This document shows positions 42,494 to 52,560 of a stretch of 58,875 nt of DNA, piece after piece. Each line of letters starts with the position of its first letter. The stretch's first letter is position 1. The DNA is from Flavobacterium sp. A45 (GTDB taxonomy: Bacteria; Bacteroidota; Bacteroidia; Flavobacteriales; Flavobacteriaceae), in contig NZ_MUNX01000064.1 of NCBI RefSeq assembly GCF_002001005.1, positions 1 through 58,875 of the forward strand, read 5' to 3'. The translations under genes were made by a program, and so were the position numbers. Below the pieces are notes generated by a model. It was not told where the DNA came from and did no database searches. It worked only from the letters and a program-made list of their open reading frames with translations.

Positions 42494-45400
42494 ATGTCAT
42501 CAAACAAAAAATACTGGAAAAGTGTTGAAGAACTAGACGGAAATAGTTCTATTGTTGAGGCGCTTAGAAATAACGAATTTGTTGAAGAGATTCCTACGGA
42601 TGAGTTTTTAGGAAATGAAGCGGCTTTGTCTTCTTCTTCAACTACACGTCGTGACTTTTTAAAGTACGTTGGTTTTAGTACAGCTGCAGCTTCTCTTGCT
42701 GCATGCGAGGGTCCTGTGCATTTATCAATTCCTTATGTTTTGCAACCTGAACAAATCGTTCCTGGAGTAGCTGATTATTATGCAACTTCGGTTTTTGACG
42801 GTTTTGATTTTGCAAACCTTTTGGTAAAAACTCGTGAAGGGCGTCCAATTAAAATAGATAATAACACTATTGCTGGGGCTAAGTTTTCTGCTAATGCCAG
42901 AGTTCATGGTTCTATATTGTCATTGTATGATAATATGCGTTTGAAAGAGCCTAAGCTAGATGCTAAAAATGCGTCTTGGTCAGCAGTTGATTCAAAAATC
43001 AAATCTAGTATTGTTGATGCTAAAGCAAAAGGAGGACAGATAGTCTTTTTAACAAATACATTGGCAAGTCCTTCAACTGAAAAGTTGATTGCTGATTTTA
43101 TTGCTAAGAATCCTAATGCAAAACATGTTATATATGATGCTGTTTCTTCTTCAGAAGCGTTAGATGCTTTTGAAACAGTTTATGGAGAAAGAGCTTTAGT
43201 GGATTATGACTTTTCAAAAGCATCAGTTATTGTTTCTGTTGGTGCTGATTTCCTTGGAGACTGGCAAGGTGGAGGTTATGATTCAGGATATGCAAAAGGA
43301 AGAATTCCATCAGGATCTGTTGGAAAGAAAACAATATCAAAACACATACAATTAGAGTCTAATATGACTTTGTCTGGTGCTGCTGCTGATAAGCGTGTTG
43401 CTATGTCAACTGCTAATCAAAAGCAAGCATTAGTTCATATATATAATGTTATTACTGGTTCATCTGTTGCTGTTTCTTTGGATGCAGCTTTCAAAGCTGA
43501 TGTTACTAAAGCAGCTCAGCAATTAAAAGCTGCTGGTGCTAAAGGTGTTTTAGTTTCAGGTATTCAAGATAAAAATGCTCAGTTATTAGTTCTTGCTATT
43601 AACCAAGTTTTGGCAAGTGAAGCTTTTAATACTTCTGGAACTAGACAAATCCGTAAAGGATCTAATGAAAAAGTAGCTCAGTTAGTAAAAGACATGAATG
43701 CTGGAAGTGTTCATACTTTAATCATGAGCGGTGTTAACCCAGTTTATACTTTGGCTGACAGCAAATTATTTGTTGAAGGTTTGAAAAAAGTAAAAACATC
43801 AGTTGCATTGTCATTAAAAGAAGATGAAACTGCTTCTTTGACAACAATTGCTGCTCCAGTTCCTCATTACTTAGAGGCTTGGGGAGATTTAACTTTGACA
43901 AAAGGCACTTATAGTATTACTCAGCCTACTATTCGTCCATTATTCGATACAAAACAATTTCAAGATGTTTTATTGTCTATAAACGGAATTCCTGGAACTT
44001 ATTATGATTACTTGAAAGCTTTTTCAGGATTATTTATTGCTGGTTCTTCATGGAATAAAGTTTTACATGATGGTGTTTATGTTGGTGTTGTTCCGACATC
44101 AGCAGCTGGAACTGCAGATTACAATGGTGCTGCAAATGCATTAGCTCAAGCGAAATCTGTTGCTACTGAATTGGTATTATATACTAAAACAGGAATGGGA
44201 GATGGTCAGCAAGCTAATAATCCTTGGTTGCAAGAGTTTCCAGATCCATTGACAAGAGTTTCTTGGGATAATTATGTTACTGTTTCTAATGCAGATGCTA
44301 AGAAATGGGGATTGTCAAATGAGATAGTTGCTAACGGTGGATTAAACGGTAGCTATGTTACTTTGACTGCTAATGGCGTTAAACTTGAAAATGTTCCTGT
44401 AATTGTTCAACCAGGTCAAGCTGTTGGTACTGTGGGAATGGCTTTGGGTTACGGTCGTAAAGCAGCTTTAAAAGAAGAAATGCAAGTAGGTATTAATTCT
44501 TACGCTTTATATAGTGGATTTAATAATGTACAATCTGTTTCAATAGTGAAGGCTGATGGTGAACACGAATTTGCTTGTGTTCAAGGTCAGAAAACATTAA
44601 TGGGAAGAGGAGATATCATTAAAGAAACTACTCTTGAAATTTTCAATACTAAAGATGCAGAAGTTTGGAATGAACAACCGAAGGTTTCTTTAGATCACAA
44701 AGAAGTTGATGCTACTTCGGTAGATTTATGGGGTTCATTTGATCGTTCTACTGGACATCACTTTAATCTTTCTATTGATTTAAATGCTTGTACTGGATGT
44801 GGTGCATGTGTTATTGCATGTCATGCTGAAAATAACGTACCAGTTGTTGGTAAAGATGAAGTAAGAAGAAGTAGAGATATGCACTGGTTGCGTATTGATA
44901 GATACTATTCTTCTGAAAGCACATTTGAAGGAGACAATGAAAGAAAAGATAATATAGCTGGTTTATCTAGTTCATTATCTACTTTCAATGAAATGGAAAA
45001 AGCAGGAGATAATCCACAAGTTTCTTTCCAACCTGTAATGTGTCAACATTGTAATCATGCTCCTTGTGAGACTGTTTGTCCTGTTGCTGCAACTTCACAC
45101 GGTCGTCAAGGTCAAAATCAAATGGCTTATAACAGATGTGTTGGTACTCGTTACTGTGCTAATAACTGTCCTTATAAAGTACGTCGTTTCAACTGGTTCT
45201 TATACAACAAAAACAGTGAATTCGATTATCATATGAATGATGATTTAGGACGTATGGTTTTAAATCCAGATGTTAACGTTCGTTCTCGTGGAGTAATGGA
45301 AAAATGTTCAATGTGTATTCAAATGACACAAGCAACAATTTTGAAAGCTAAAAACGAAGGAAGAGCAATAAAAGATGGTGAATTCCAAACTGCTTGTTCA

Positions 45401-45556
45401 AATGCTTGTTCTACTGGAGCAATGATATTTGGAGATGTAAATGATAAAGAAGCTGTTGTTGCTAAATTGGCAGAAGACGAAAGAAGTTATCATTTATTAG
45501 AGCATGTTGGTACAAAACCAAATGTTGTATACCATGTTAAAGTTAGAAATACCTAG
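42494..45556 (+). CDS. actB: Alternative complex III subunit ActB (molybdopterin-oxidoreductase-like, iron-sulfur)
   Basis: A 1020-residue protein. Near residue 52 it carries a twin-arginine-like signal, TTRRDFLKYVGF, well inside the N-terminus as usual for the TAT-variant of this family. A long molybdopterin-oxidoreductase-like region without a recognisable cofactor Cys follows. A ferredoxin-like domain from about 760 has four Cys clusters: CTGCGACVIACH, CQHCNHAPCETVCP, CVGTRYCANNCP and CSMCIQ with CSNACSTGA. It moves electrons inside the periplasmic arm. Confidence 0.93.
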   Translation: MSSNKKYWKSVEELDGNSSIVEALRNNEFVEEIPTDEFLGNEAALSSSSTTRRDFLKYVGFSTAAASLAACEGPVHLSIPYVLQPEQIVPGVADYYATSVFDGFDFANLLVKTREGRPIKIDNNTIAGAKFSANARVHGSILSLYDNMRLKEPKLDAKNASWSAVDSKIKSSIVDAKAKGGQIVFLTNTLASPSTEKLIADFIAKNPNAKHVIYDAVSSSEALDAFETVYGERALVDYDFSKASVIVSVGADFLGDWQGGGYDSGYAKGRIPSGSVGKKTISKHIQLESNMTLSGAAADKRVAMSTANQKQALVHIYNVITGSSVAVSLDAAFKADVTKAAQQLKAAGAKGVLVSGIQDKNAQLLVLAINQVLASEAFNTSGTRQIRKGSNEKVAQLVKDMNAGSVHTLIMSGVNPVYTLADSKLFVEGLKKVKTSVALSLKEDETASLTTIAAPVPHYLEAWGDLTLTKGTYSITQPTIRPLFDTKQFQDVLLSINGIPGTYYDYLKAFSGLFIAGSSWNKVLHDGVYVGVVPTSAAGTADYNGAANALAQAKSVATELVLYTKTGMGDGQQANNPWLQEFPDPLTRVSWDNYVTVSNADAKKWGLSNEIVANGGLNGSYVTLTANGVKLENVPVIVQPGQAVGTVGMALGYGRKAALKEEMQVGINSYALYSGFNNVQSVSIVKADGEHEFACVQGQKTLMGRGDIIKETTLEIFNTKDAEVWNEQPKVSLDHKEVDATSVDLWGSFDRSTGHHFNLSIDLNACTGCGACVIACHAENNVPVVGKDEVRRSRDMHWLRIDRYYSSESTFEGDNERKDNIAGLSSSLSTFNEMEKAGDNPQVSFQPVMCQHCNHAPCETVCPVAATSHGRQGQNQMAYNRCVGTRYCANNCPYKVRRFNWFLYNKNSEFDYHMNDDLGRMVLNPDVNVRSRGVMEKCSMCIQMTQATILKAKNEGRAIKDGEFQTACSNACSTGAMIFGDVNDKEAVVAKLAEDERSYHLLEHVGTKPNVVYHVKVRNT

Positions 45557-45592
45557 TACAAAAATTATTAATTAAGAATCAAATAAAGGATT

Positions 45593-46996
45593 ATGTCGTC
45601 TCACTACGAAGCAGCCATTAGAAAACCCTTAGTTATAGGTGATAAATCGTATCACGATATAACTGTAGACGTAGCCGCACCTATTGAAGGTAAAGCAAAT
45701 AAACAATGGTGGATTGTATTTTCAATCGCATTAATAGCCTTCCTTTGGGGATTAGGCTGTATTATATACACAGTATCTACAGGTATTGGTACTTGGGGAT
45801 TAAACAAAACAGTTGGTTGGGCTTGGGATATTACTAACTTCGTTTGGTGGGTTGGTATTGGTCACGCAGGAACACTTATTTCTGCTGTACTTTTATTATT
45901 CCGTCAACGATGGAGAATGGCGATTAACCGTTCTGCAGAGGCAATGACAATTTTCTCTGTAATACAAGCAGGTTTATTTCCAATTATACACATGGGACGT
46001 CCTTGGTTGGCGTATTGGGTATTACCAATTCCAAATCAATTTGGATCTCTTTGGGTGAATTTTAACTCTCCATTACTTTGGGACGTATTCGCTATCTCAA
46101 CTTATCTTTCAGTATCATTGGTTTTCTGGTGGACTGGATTGTTGCCTGACTTTGCAATGTTGCGTGATAGAGCTGTTACACCTTTTAATAAAAGAGTTTA
46201 TTCTATCTTAAGTTTTGGATGGAGCGGTAGAGCTAAAGATTGGCAACGTTTCGAAGAAGTTTCATTGGTTCTTGCAGGTTTAGCTACTCCTCTTGTACTT
46301 TCTGTACATACAATTGTATCGATGGACTTTGCTACTTCTGTAATTCCGGGATGGCATACTACAATCTTCCCTCCATACTTCGTTGCTGGAGCTGTTTTTT
46401 CTGGATTTGCAATGGTAAATACTTTGCTTATCATTATGAGAAAAGTTATTAATCTTGAAGCTTACATTACTATTCAGCATATCGAATTGATGAACATTGT
46501 AATTATGATTACAGGTTCTATCGTTGGTGTTGCTTATATTACTGAGTTGTTTATTGCTTGGTATTCTGGTGTAGAGTATGAGCAATATGCTTTCTTGAAC
46601 AGAGCAACTGGACCTTATGCTTGGGCATATTGGGCTATGATGACATGTAACGTGTTCTCTCCACAATTTATGTGGTTCAAAAAATTAAGAACTAGTATTA
46701 TGTTTTCTTTTATAATTTCGATTGTTGTAAACATTGGAATGTGGTTTGAAAGATTTGTAATTATCGTAACTTCATTACATAGAGATTATTTACCATCTTC
46801 ATGGACTATGTTCTCTCCAACATTTGTTGATATTGGAATTTTTATCGGAACAATAGGTTTCTTCTTTGTGTTATTCTTATTGTATGCAAGAACATTCCCT
46901 GTAATTGCTCAAGCCGAGGTTAAAACAATATTGAAAGCTACAGGAGAACAATATATTAAAGAAAGAGAAGCTAATAAACATTCACACCATGAGTAA
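45593..46996 (+). CDS. actC: Alternative complex III subunit ActC (NrfD/PsrC-like)
   Basis: A 467-residue integral membrane protein with about ten helices of the NrfD/PsrC type, the probable quinol-binding subunit. Segments such as VWWVGIGHAGTLISAVLLLFRQRWR and MWFERFVIIVTSLHRDYLPSSW are typical. It follows actB by 36 bp and overlaps actD by 8 bp. Confidence 0.93.
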   Translation: MSSHYEAAIRKPLVIGDKSYHDITVDVAAPIEGKANKQWWIVFSIALIAFLWGLGCIIYTVSTGIGTWGLNKTVGWAWDITNFVWWVGIGHAGTLISAVLLLFRQRWRMAINRSAEAMTIFSVIQAGLFPIIHMGRPWLAYWVLPIPNQFGSLWVNFNSPLLWDVFAISTYLSVSLVFWWTGLLPDFAMLRDRAVTPFNKRVYSILSFGWSGRAKDWQRFEEVSLVLAGLATPLVLSVHTIVSMDFATSVIPGWHTTIFPPYFVAGAVFSGFAMVNTLLIIMRKVINLEAYITIQHIELMNIVIMITGSIVGVAYITELFIAWYSGVEYEQYAFLNRATGPYAWAYWAMMTCNVFSPQFMWFKKLRTSIMFSFIISIVVNIGMWFERFVIIVTSLHRDYLPSSWTMFSPTFVDIGIFIGTIGFFFVLFLLYARTFPVIAQAEVKTILKATGEQYIKEREANKHSHHE

Positions 46997-47513
46997 TAAA
47001 GTTATATACGCCATTTATAATGACGATGATATTTTGATGGATGCCGTAAAAAAGACACGTGCAGCTCATCACCATATTGAAGAAGTATTTACACCATTCC
47101 CAGTTCACGGGTTGGACAAAGCTATGGGACTTGCACCTACACGTTTAGCGATATGTGCTTTTATCTACGGTTTGTGTGGATTATCTTTTGGTACTTGGAT
47201 GATGAATTATATTATGATTCAAGATTGGCCTCAAGATATTGGTGGAAAACCAAGTTTTAGCTATATTGATAACATGCCGGCTTTTGTGCCTATTATGTTT
47301 GAAGAAACGGTATTTTTTGCAGCTCACTTAATGGTGATCACTTTTTATATGAGAAGTAGATTATGGCCATTTAAAGAAGCTGAAAATCCTGATGTGAGAA
47401 CTACTGATGATCACTTTTTGATGGAAGTGGCTGTTAACAATAATGAAGAAGAGCTTATTTCTTTCTTTGAAGGTACAGGTGCGGTAGAAGTTAAAGTAAT
47501 TGAAAAGCATTAA
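46989..47513 (+). CDS. actD: Alternative complex III subunit ActD (DUF3341)
   Basis: A 174-residue membrane protein of the DUF3341 family: cytoplasmic N-terminal part (YAIYNDDDILMDAVKK, FTPFPVHGLDKAMGL), then two TM helices (about 55-80 and 98-120). It is a structural subunit of the complex. The start overlaps the end of actC. Confidence 0.92.
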   Translation: MSNKVIYAIYNDDDILMDAVKKTRAAHHHIEEVFTPFPVHGLDKAMGLAPTRLAICAFIYGLCGLSFGTWMMNYIMIQDWPQDIGGKPSFSYIDNMPAFVPIMFEETVFFAAHLMVITFYMRSRLWPFKEAENPDVRTTDDHFLMEVAVNNNEEELISFFEGTGAVEVKVIEKH

Positions 47514-47520
47514 TTGAGAT

Positions 47521-48069
47521 ATGAAAAGTTTATATAAAATAACACTTGTATTGGGTTTAATGATAACGGTTTCATCTTGTTTTAATAAAGACAAACCGAA
47601 TTATCAATATTTTCCAAATATGTATGAAGCAGTAAGTGCAGAAACTTATGCTACAGCTCCGGTTGATGTTTTTAAAGATGGTAAAGAAGGTAGACTTCCT
47701 GCTGTGGGTTCTATAAATAGAGGCTTTGAGCCATTCGAATATGAAAACACTCCAGAAGGTTATGCATTGGCTAAAGCCAATTTGAAATCTCCTTTAGATT
47801 CATTGGACAGAAATTCCGAAAAAGGAAAAGAGCTTTACGAAATATACTGCATTAGCTGTCACGGTGCGACAGGTGATGGTAAAGGAAAATTAGTTGAAAG
47901 AGAAAAATTTCTTGGTGTTCCTAATTACAAAGACAGAGAAATTACTGAAGGAAGTATTTTTTATGTTGAAACTTATGGTTTGAATGCCATGGGTTCACAT
48001 GCTAATCAAATGAGTGCTCACGAACGTTGGTTAGTTGCTGACTATGTTCTTAAACTAAAAGCACAATAA
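47521..48069 (+). CDS. actE: Alternative complex III subunit ActE (monohaem cytochrome c lipoprotein)
   Basis: A 182-residue lipoprotein cytochrome: the lipobox VSSC puts the lipidated Cys at 20; the haem site CISCH stands near residue 118 in a class I fold, with a distal Met in the MGSHANQMS region. It carries electrons toward the oxidase. Seven bases separate it from actD. Confidence 0.93.
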   Translation: MKSLYKITLVLGLMITVSSCFNKDKPNYQYFPNMYEAVSAETYATAPVDVFKDGKEGRLPAVGSINRGFEPFEYENTPEGYALAKANLKSPLDSLDRNSEKGKELYEIYCISCHGATGDGKGKLVEREKFLGVPNYKDREITEGSIFYVETYGLNAMGSHANQMSAHERWLVADYVLKLKAQ

Positions 48070-48099
48070 TAATTGTTGAACAAACTGATCGTAATAGAT

Positions 48100-49476
48100 A
48101 TGTATACATTTTCAAGTAAATTAAAAACTTTTTCTTTCGTCTTAATGGCTGTAGGCCTTTTGGGAATTGGATATGGTTTTTTGACTGCACCAAAAAATAT
48201 TCAAGAAGTAGAAGCTCTTCTTGCTGCTGACTCACATGGAGGTCACGGTGAAGCAACTCATGAAGCAGTTTCATCTGCACATGGTTCTGAAAGTGCTCAT
48301 GAAGCAGTGGCACCAGTACACGGTAAAGCTGAGGCTGGTAAGCATGATGTAAAAGCTGATGCTGAACACCAAGAACATTTAGAGCATGTGCTTCATCAGT
48401 TAAGCAACAAACCATGGGCAGCATTGTATGTGGCCTGTATTTTCTTTATGTTGCTTTCTTTAGGAACATTGGCTTTTTACGCCATTCAACAAGTTGCACA
48501 AGCTGGCTGGTCTCCAGTTTTATTTAGAGTTATGCAAGGGATTACTGCTTACTTACCAGTAGGTTCAGTGATATTCTTCATCTTTTTGGTACTTTGTGGA
48601 CTACACTTTAATCATTTGTTTATTTGGTTAGATCCTGAAGTTGTAAAACACGACGAACTTATTCAGACAAAATCTGGTTTCTTGAACTTCCCTTTTTGGA
48701 TTGTTAGAGCTGCAGTATTTTTGTTAGGATGGAATTTGTATCGTTATTATTCTAGAAAAAATTGTTTGGCTCAAGATGAATCAAATGACAATAGTTTCTA
48801 CAAAAAGAATTTTAACTATTCAGCTGGATTTTTAGTATTCTTCATCGTTACTGAATCTATTATGTCTTGGGACTGGATTATGTCAATCGATCCTCACTGG
48901 TTTAGTACTTTGTTTGGATGGTATGTATTCGCAAGTTTCTTTGTAAGCGGTATTACTATGATTTGTATGGTTACACTTTACTTGAAATCTAGAGGATACT
49001 TAGAAAATGTAAATTCAAGCCATATTCACGATTTAGCTAAATTTATGTTTGGTATCAGCGTATTTTGGACTTACTTATGGTTCTCACAATTTATGTTGAT
49101 TTGGTACGCTAACATCCCTGAAGAGATCACTTACTTTATTACAAGAATTCAAGAGTATAACTTACCTTTCTTTGGTGCTGTTGTCATGAATTTCTTGTTC
49201 CCTGTTTTAATCTTAATTAATACAGATTTCAAACGAATTACTTGGATTTTAGTTATGGCTGGTATTGTTATATTGTTAGGTCATTATATTGACTTCTTTA
49301 ATATGATTATGCCGGGTACTGTAGGAAGTAGTTGGTTTATTGGTGTTCCAGAAATTGCATCCGTTTTATTCTTCCTTGGATTATTTATATTTGTTGTTTT
49401 CTCAGCATTGACTAAAGCTCCTTTGTTAGCAAAAAGAAATCCATTCATAGAAGAGAGTAAACATTTTCATTATTAA
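48100..49476 (+). CDS. actF: Alternative complex III subunit ActF (NrfD-like) with a His-rich segment
   Basis: A 458-residue membrane protein with about ten helices, the second NrfD-like subunit (paralogue of ActC). After the first helix lies an insertion at 46-99 with 11 His residues, probably facing the periplasm or cytoplasm as a metal-binding loop. I chose the ATG at 48100 (MYTFSSKLKTF) over a TTG 27 bp upstream. coxB follows after 19 bp. Confidence 0.9.
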   Translation: MYTFSSKLKTFSFVLMAVGLLGIGYGFLTAPKNIQEVEALLAADSHGGHGEATHEAVSSAHGSESAHEAVAPVHGKAEAGKHDVKADAEHQEHLEHVLHQLSNKPWAALYVACIFFMLLSLGTLAFYAIQQVAQAGWSPVLFRVMQGITAYLPVGSVIFFIFLVLCGLHFNHLFIWLDPEVVKHDELIQTKSGFLNFPFWIVRAAVFLLGWNLYRYYSRKNCLAQDESNDNSFYKKNFNYSAGFLVFFIVTESIMSWDWIMSIDPHWFSTLFGWYVFASFFVSGITMICMVTLYLKSRGYLENVNSSHIHDLAKFMFGISVFWTYLWFSQFMLIWYANIPEEITYFITRIQEYNLPFFGAVVMNFLFPVLILINTDFKRITWILVMAGIVILLGHYIDFFNMIMPGTVGSSWFIGVPEIASVLFFLGLFIFVVFSALTKAPLLAKRNPFIEESKHFHY

Positions 49477-49495
49477 TATTTAAAGAGATAAACAG

Positions 49496-50653
49496 ATGAC
49501 AAGTTTGTTGGTAATTATAGTTTTAGTTTTATTGGCTGTTGCTGTGTGGCAATTGACGAAGATATTCGATTTAACGCAAGTTGCATCGGCTTCGGACGAT
49601 TCACAGGTTGCAACCGATGATGATAATAATGTGCAGGGATATTTGATGTTTGGTTTTTTGGCCTTCATCTATATCTTTACAATATATGGTGTTTACGCAT
49701 GGGGACCATTGGTTCTTCATACTCCTGCATCTGAACATGGTGCGCTGATTGACAACCTAATGAATATTACATGGGTGTTGATTTTTATTGTTCAGGCAAT
49801 CACACAAGTACTATTGCATTACTTCGCATTTAAGTACAGAGGAAATAAGGATAAAAGAGCCTTGTATTTTGCAGACAATAATAAATTGGAAGCAATCTGG
49901 AGTGTAATTCCTGCTGTAGTTTTGGCTGGTTTAATTCTTTATGGACTTTATGCTTGGACAAACATTATGTTTGTTGATGAGGATGAGGATACAGTAGTTA
50001 TTGAGTTGTATGCTCAACAGTTTAAATGGACTGCAAGATATGCTGGAGCCGATAATGTTTTAGGTAAAGCAAACGTTAGATTGATTGAAGGTATCAATAC
50101 TCTAGGTGTTGATTTGTCAGATCCTTATTCTCAAGATGATATTGTGGTTTCTGAATTGCATATCCCTAAAGGAAAAAAGGTTCACTTCAAAATGAGATCC
50201 CAAGATGTATTGCACTCAGCGTACTTTCCTTATTTTAGAGCGCAAATGAACTGTGTTCCTGGTATGGTAACTGAATTCGCTTTTACACCAATTTATACAA
50301 CAGCGGAATATCAAGCAATGCCTTTCATAATAGAGAAAGTTGCTAATATTAATGCTATTAGAGCTAAAAGAAGTATTGAATTGGTTGCTAAAGGTGAAAC
50401 TGGATTGGATCCTTACACTTTTGAGTATTTGTTGTTATGTAACAAGATTTGTGGTTCATCTCACTACAATATGCAAATGAAAGTTGTTGTTGATACTCCA
50501 GAGGATTATAAAAAATGGTTAAGTGAAAAAGCAACATTAGTTAGTGAAGTAAAAGCTTCAAAAGCTGAACCAGCTGCTCCAGATGCAACTTTAGGTAAAG
50601 ATTCTACTCTTACAAAAGATACTGCAGCTGTTGCCAAAATAGCAATGAAATAA
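49496..50653 (+). CDS. coxB: Cytochrome c oxidase subunit II
   Basis: A 385-residue subunit with the CuA site: DVLHS supplies the first His; CNKICGSSHYNM supplies two Cys, the second His and Met. The residue usually Glu between the Cys is Lys here. Four hydrophobic helices (about 4-20, 49-70, 83-103, 131-152) precede the cupredoxin domain, two more than the classic subunit. A Lys/Ala/Asp tail of about 40 residues ends the chain. It receives electrons from cytochrome c. Confidence 0.94.
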   Translation: MTSLLVIIVLVLLAVAVWQLTKIFDLTQVASASDDSQVATDDDNNVQGYLMFGFLAFIYIFTIYGVYAWGPLVLHTPASEHGALIDNLMNITWVLIFIVQAITQVLLHYFAFKYRGNKDKRALYFADNNKLEAIWSVIPAVVLAGLILYGLYAWTNIMFVDEDEDTVVIELYAQQFKWTARYAGADNVLGKANVRLIEGINTLGVDLSDPYSQDDIVVSELHIPKGKKVHFKMRSQDVLHSAYFPYFRAQMNCVPGMVTEFAFTPIYTTAEYQAMPFIIEKVANINAIRAKRSIELVAKGETGLDPYTFEYLLLCNKICGSSHYNMQMKVVVDTPEDYKKWLSEKATLVSEVKASKAEPAAPDATLGKDSTLTKDTAAVAKIAMK

Positions 50654-50681
50654 TTATTAAGAAAATTTAAAGTATAAATAT

Positions 50682-52478
50682 ATGTCAGCAGAAGGTCACG
50701 ATCACGGACACGATCACGAACACGAACACCACCATAAGGACACATTCATTACTAAATATATTTTTAGTATTGACCATAAAATGATTGCCAAGCAATACCT
50801 GCTTACAGGTATTATTATGGGAGTTATAGGTGTTGGTATGTCTATGCTTTTCAGAATGCAATTAGCTTGGCCAGAAGAATCTTTTAAGATTTTCAATATA
50901 TTACTTGGAGACAAATGGGCTCCAAATGGAGTAATGGCTAACGATATTTACCTTTCTTTAGTTACAATACACGGTACGATCATGGTATTCTTTGTTCTTA
51001 CTGCTGGATTAAGTGGTACGTTTAGTAACTTGTTGATACCACTGCAAATTGGTGCTAGGGATATGGCATCAGGATTCATGAATATGATTTCCTATTGGTT
51101 ATTCTTTTTGTCCAGTGTATTAATGATTTGTTCATTATTTGTTGAATCAGGACCTGCTAATGCGGGTTGGACAATTTACCCACCTTTAAGTGCACTTCCT
51201 CAAGCTATTTCTGGATCTGGTGCCGGTATGACTTTGTGGTTAGTTTCTATGGCTGTTTTCATTGCTTCTTCTTTGATGGGATCTTTGAATTATGTTGTAA
51301 CGGTAATTAACTTAAGAACAAAAGGTATGTCTATGACAAGATTGCCACTTACTATTTGGGCTTTCTTTGTAACTGCTATTATTGGTATTGTTTCTTTCCC
51401 GGTTTTATTATCAGCTGCATTGTTGTTGATTTTTGACAGAAGTTTTGGTACTTCTTTCTTCTTATCGGATATTTATATCGCTGGTGAAGTTTTACATTAC
51501 CAAGGTGGTTCTCCTGTTCTTTTTGAGCACTTGTTTTGGTTCTTAGGTCACCCTGAGGTTTATATTGTAATCTTACCTGCATTGGGGATTACTTCTGAAA
51601 TTATAGCTACAAACTCTCGTAAACCAATCTTTGGTTACAGAGCGATGATTATGTCTATTATTGCAATTGCATTTTTATCTACAATTGTTTGGGGACACCA
51701 CATGTTTATTTCTGGAATGAATCCATTCTTGGGATCTGTGTTTACCTTCACAACCCTGTTGATTGCAATTCCATCCGCTGTAAAAGCATTTAATTATATT
51801 ACTACACTTTGGAAAGGTAATCTACAAATGAATCCTGCCATGTTGTTTTCTATTGGTTTGGTTTCTACTTTCATCACTGGAGGTTTAACGGGAATCATTC
51901 TTGGAGATAGTACATTAGATATTAATGTTCACGATACTTATTTTGTTGTAGCTCACTTCCACTTAGTAATGGGTATATCTGCTCTTTACGGAATGTTTGC
52001 TGGAGTTTACCACTGGTATCCAAAAATGTTCGGTAGAATGTTGAACAAGAATTTAGGATATGTTCACTTTTGGGTAACAGCTGTTTGTGCTTATGGAGTA
52101 TTTTTTCCAATGCACTTCATCGGTTTAGCTGGTTTACCAAGACGTTATTACACAAATACTAACTTCCCATTGTTTGATGATTTGCAAAATGTAAACGTAT
52201 TGATAACAACTTTTGCTTTAATTGGTGGAGCTTTCCAATTAGTGTTTTTGTATAACTTTTTTGTTAGTATTTTCTACGGTAAAAAAGCGGTTCAAAATCC
52301 ATGGAAGTCTAATACTTTAGAGTGGACTACACCAGTTGAGCATATACACGGTAACTGGCCAGGAGAAATTCCTCATGTACACCGTTGGCCTTACGATTAC
52401 AGTAATCCTGCTCACGAAGAGGATTTTGTACCTCAAACGGTTCCAATGAAAGAGGGTGAGGTAGTTTTACATCACTAA
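50682..52478 (+). CDS. coxA: Cytochrome c oxidase subunit I (haem-copper oxidase)
   Basis: A 598-residue catalytic subunit reducing oxygen to water and pumping protons. Ligands visible: haem His in VTIHGTIMVFF, CuB His and cross-linked Tyr in GHPEVYI, the CuB pair in WGHHMF, and both haem His in HDTYFVVAHFHLVMG. The HPEVY Glu/Tyr set fits an A-type oxidase. The N-terminus is strikingly His-rich (8 His in residues 6-18). Last gene of the act-cox operon; subunits III/IV are not in the window. Confidence 0.96.
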   Translation: MSAEGHDHGHDHEHEHHHKDTFITKYIFSIDHKMIAKQYLLTGIIMGVIGVGMSMLFRMQLAWPEESFKIFNILLGDKWAPNGVMANDIYLSLVTIHGTIMVFFVLTAGLSGTFSNLLIPLQIGARDMASGFMNMISYWLFFLSSVLMICSLFVESGPANAGWTIYPPLSALPQAISGSGAGMTLWLVSMAVFIASSLMGSLNYVVTVINLRTKGMSMTRLPLTIWAFFVTAIIGIVSFPVLLSAALLLIFDRSFGTSFFLSDIYIAGEVLHYQGGSPVLFEHLFWFLGHPEVYIVILPALGITSEIIATNSRKPIFGYRAMIMSIIAIAFLSTIVWGHHMFISGMNPFLGSVFTFTTLLIAIPSAVKAFNYITTLWKGNLQMNPAMLFSIGLVSTFITGGLTGIILGDSTLDINVHDTYFVVAHFHLVMGISALYGMFAGVYHWYPKMFGRMLNKNLGYVHFWVTAVCAYGVFFPMHFIGLAGLPRRYYTNTNFPLFDDLQNVNVLITTFALIGGAFQLVFLYNFFVSIFYGKKAVQNPWKSNTLEWTTPVEHIHGNWPGEIPHVHRWPYDYSNPAHEEDFVPQTVPMKEGEVVLHH

Positions 52479-52495
52479 AATTTCAAAATCATATA

Positions 52496-52528
52496 AATGC
52501 CTTTCAATATTGAAAGGCATTTTTTTTA
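52496..52528 (+). terminator. Terminator of the act-cox operon
   Basis: AAATGCCTTTCA-ATAT-TGAAAGGCATTT followed by more T residues, 18 bp after coxA. Confidence 0.9.
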
Positions 52529-52560
52529 TATAGAATGATTACTTTTTTTATCTTTATCGC

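Noticed and set aside
46280..46666. Minus-strand frame of 128 codons opposite actC
   Set aside because: Fully inside a conserved membrane protein gene, with no motif or start context.
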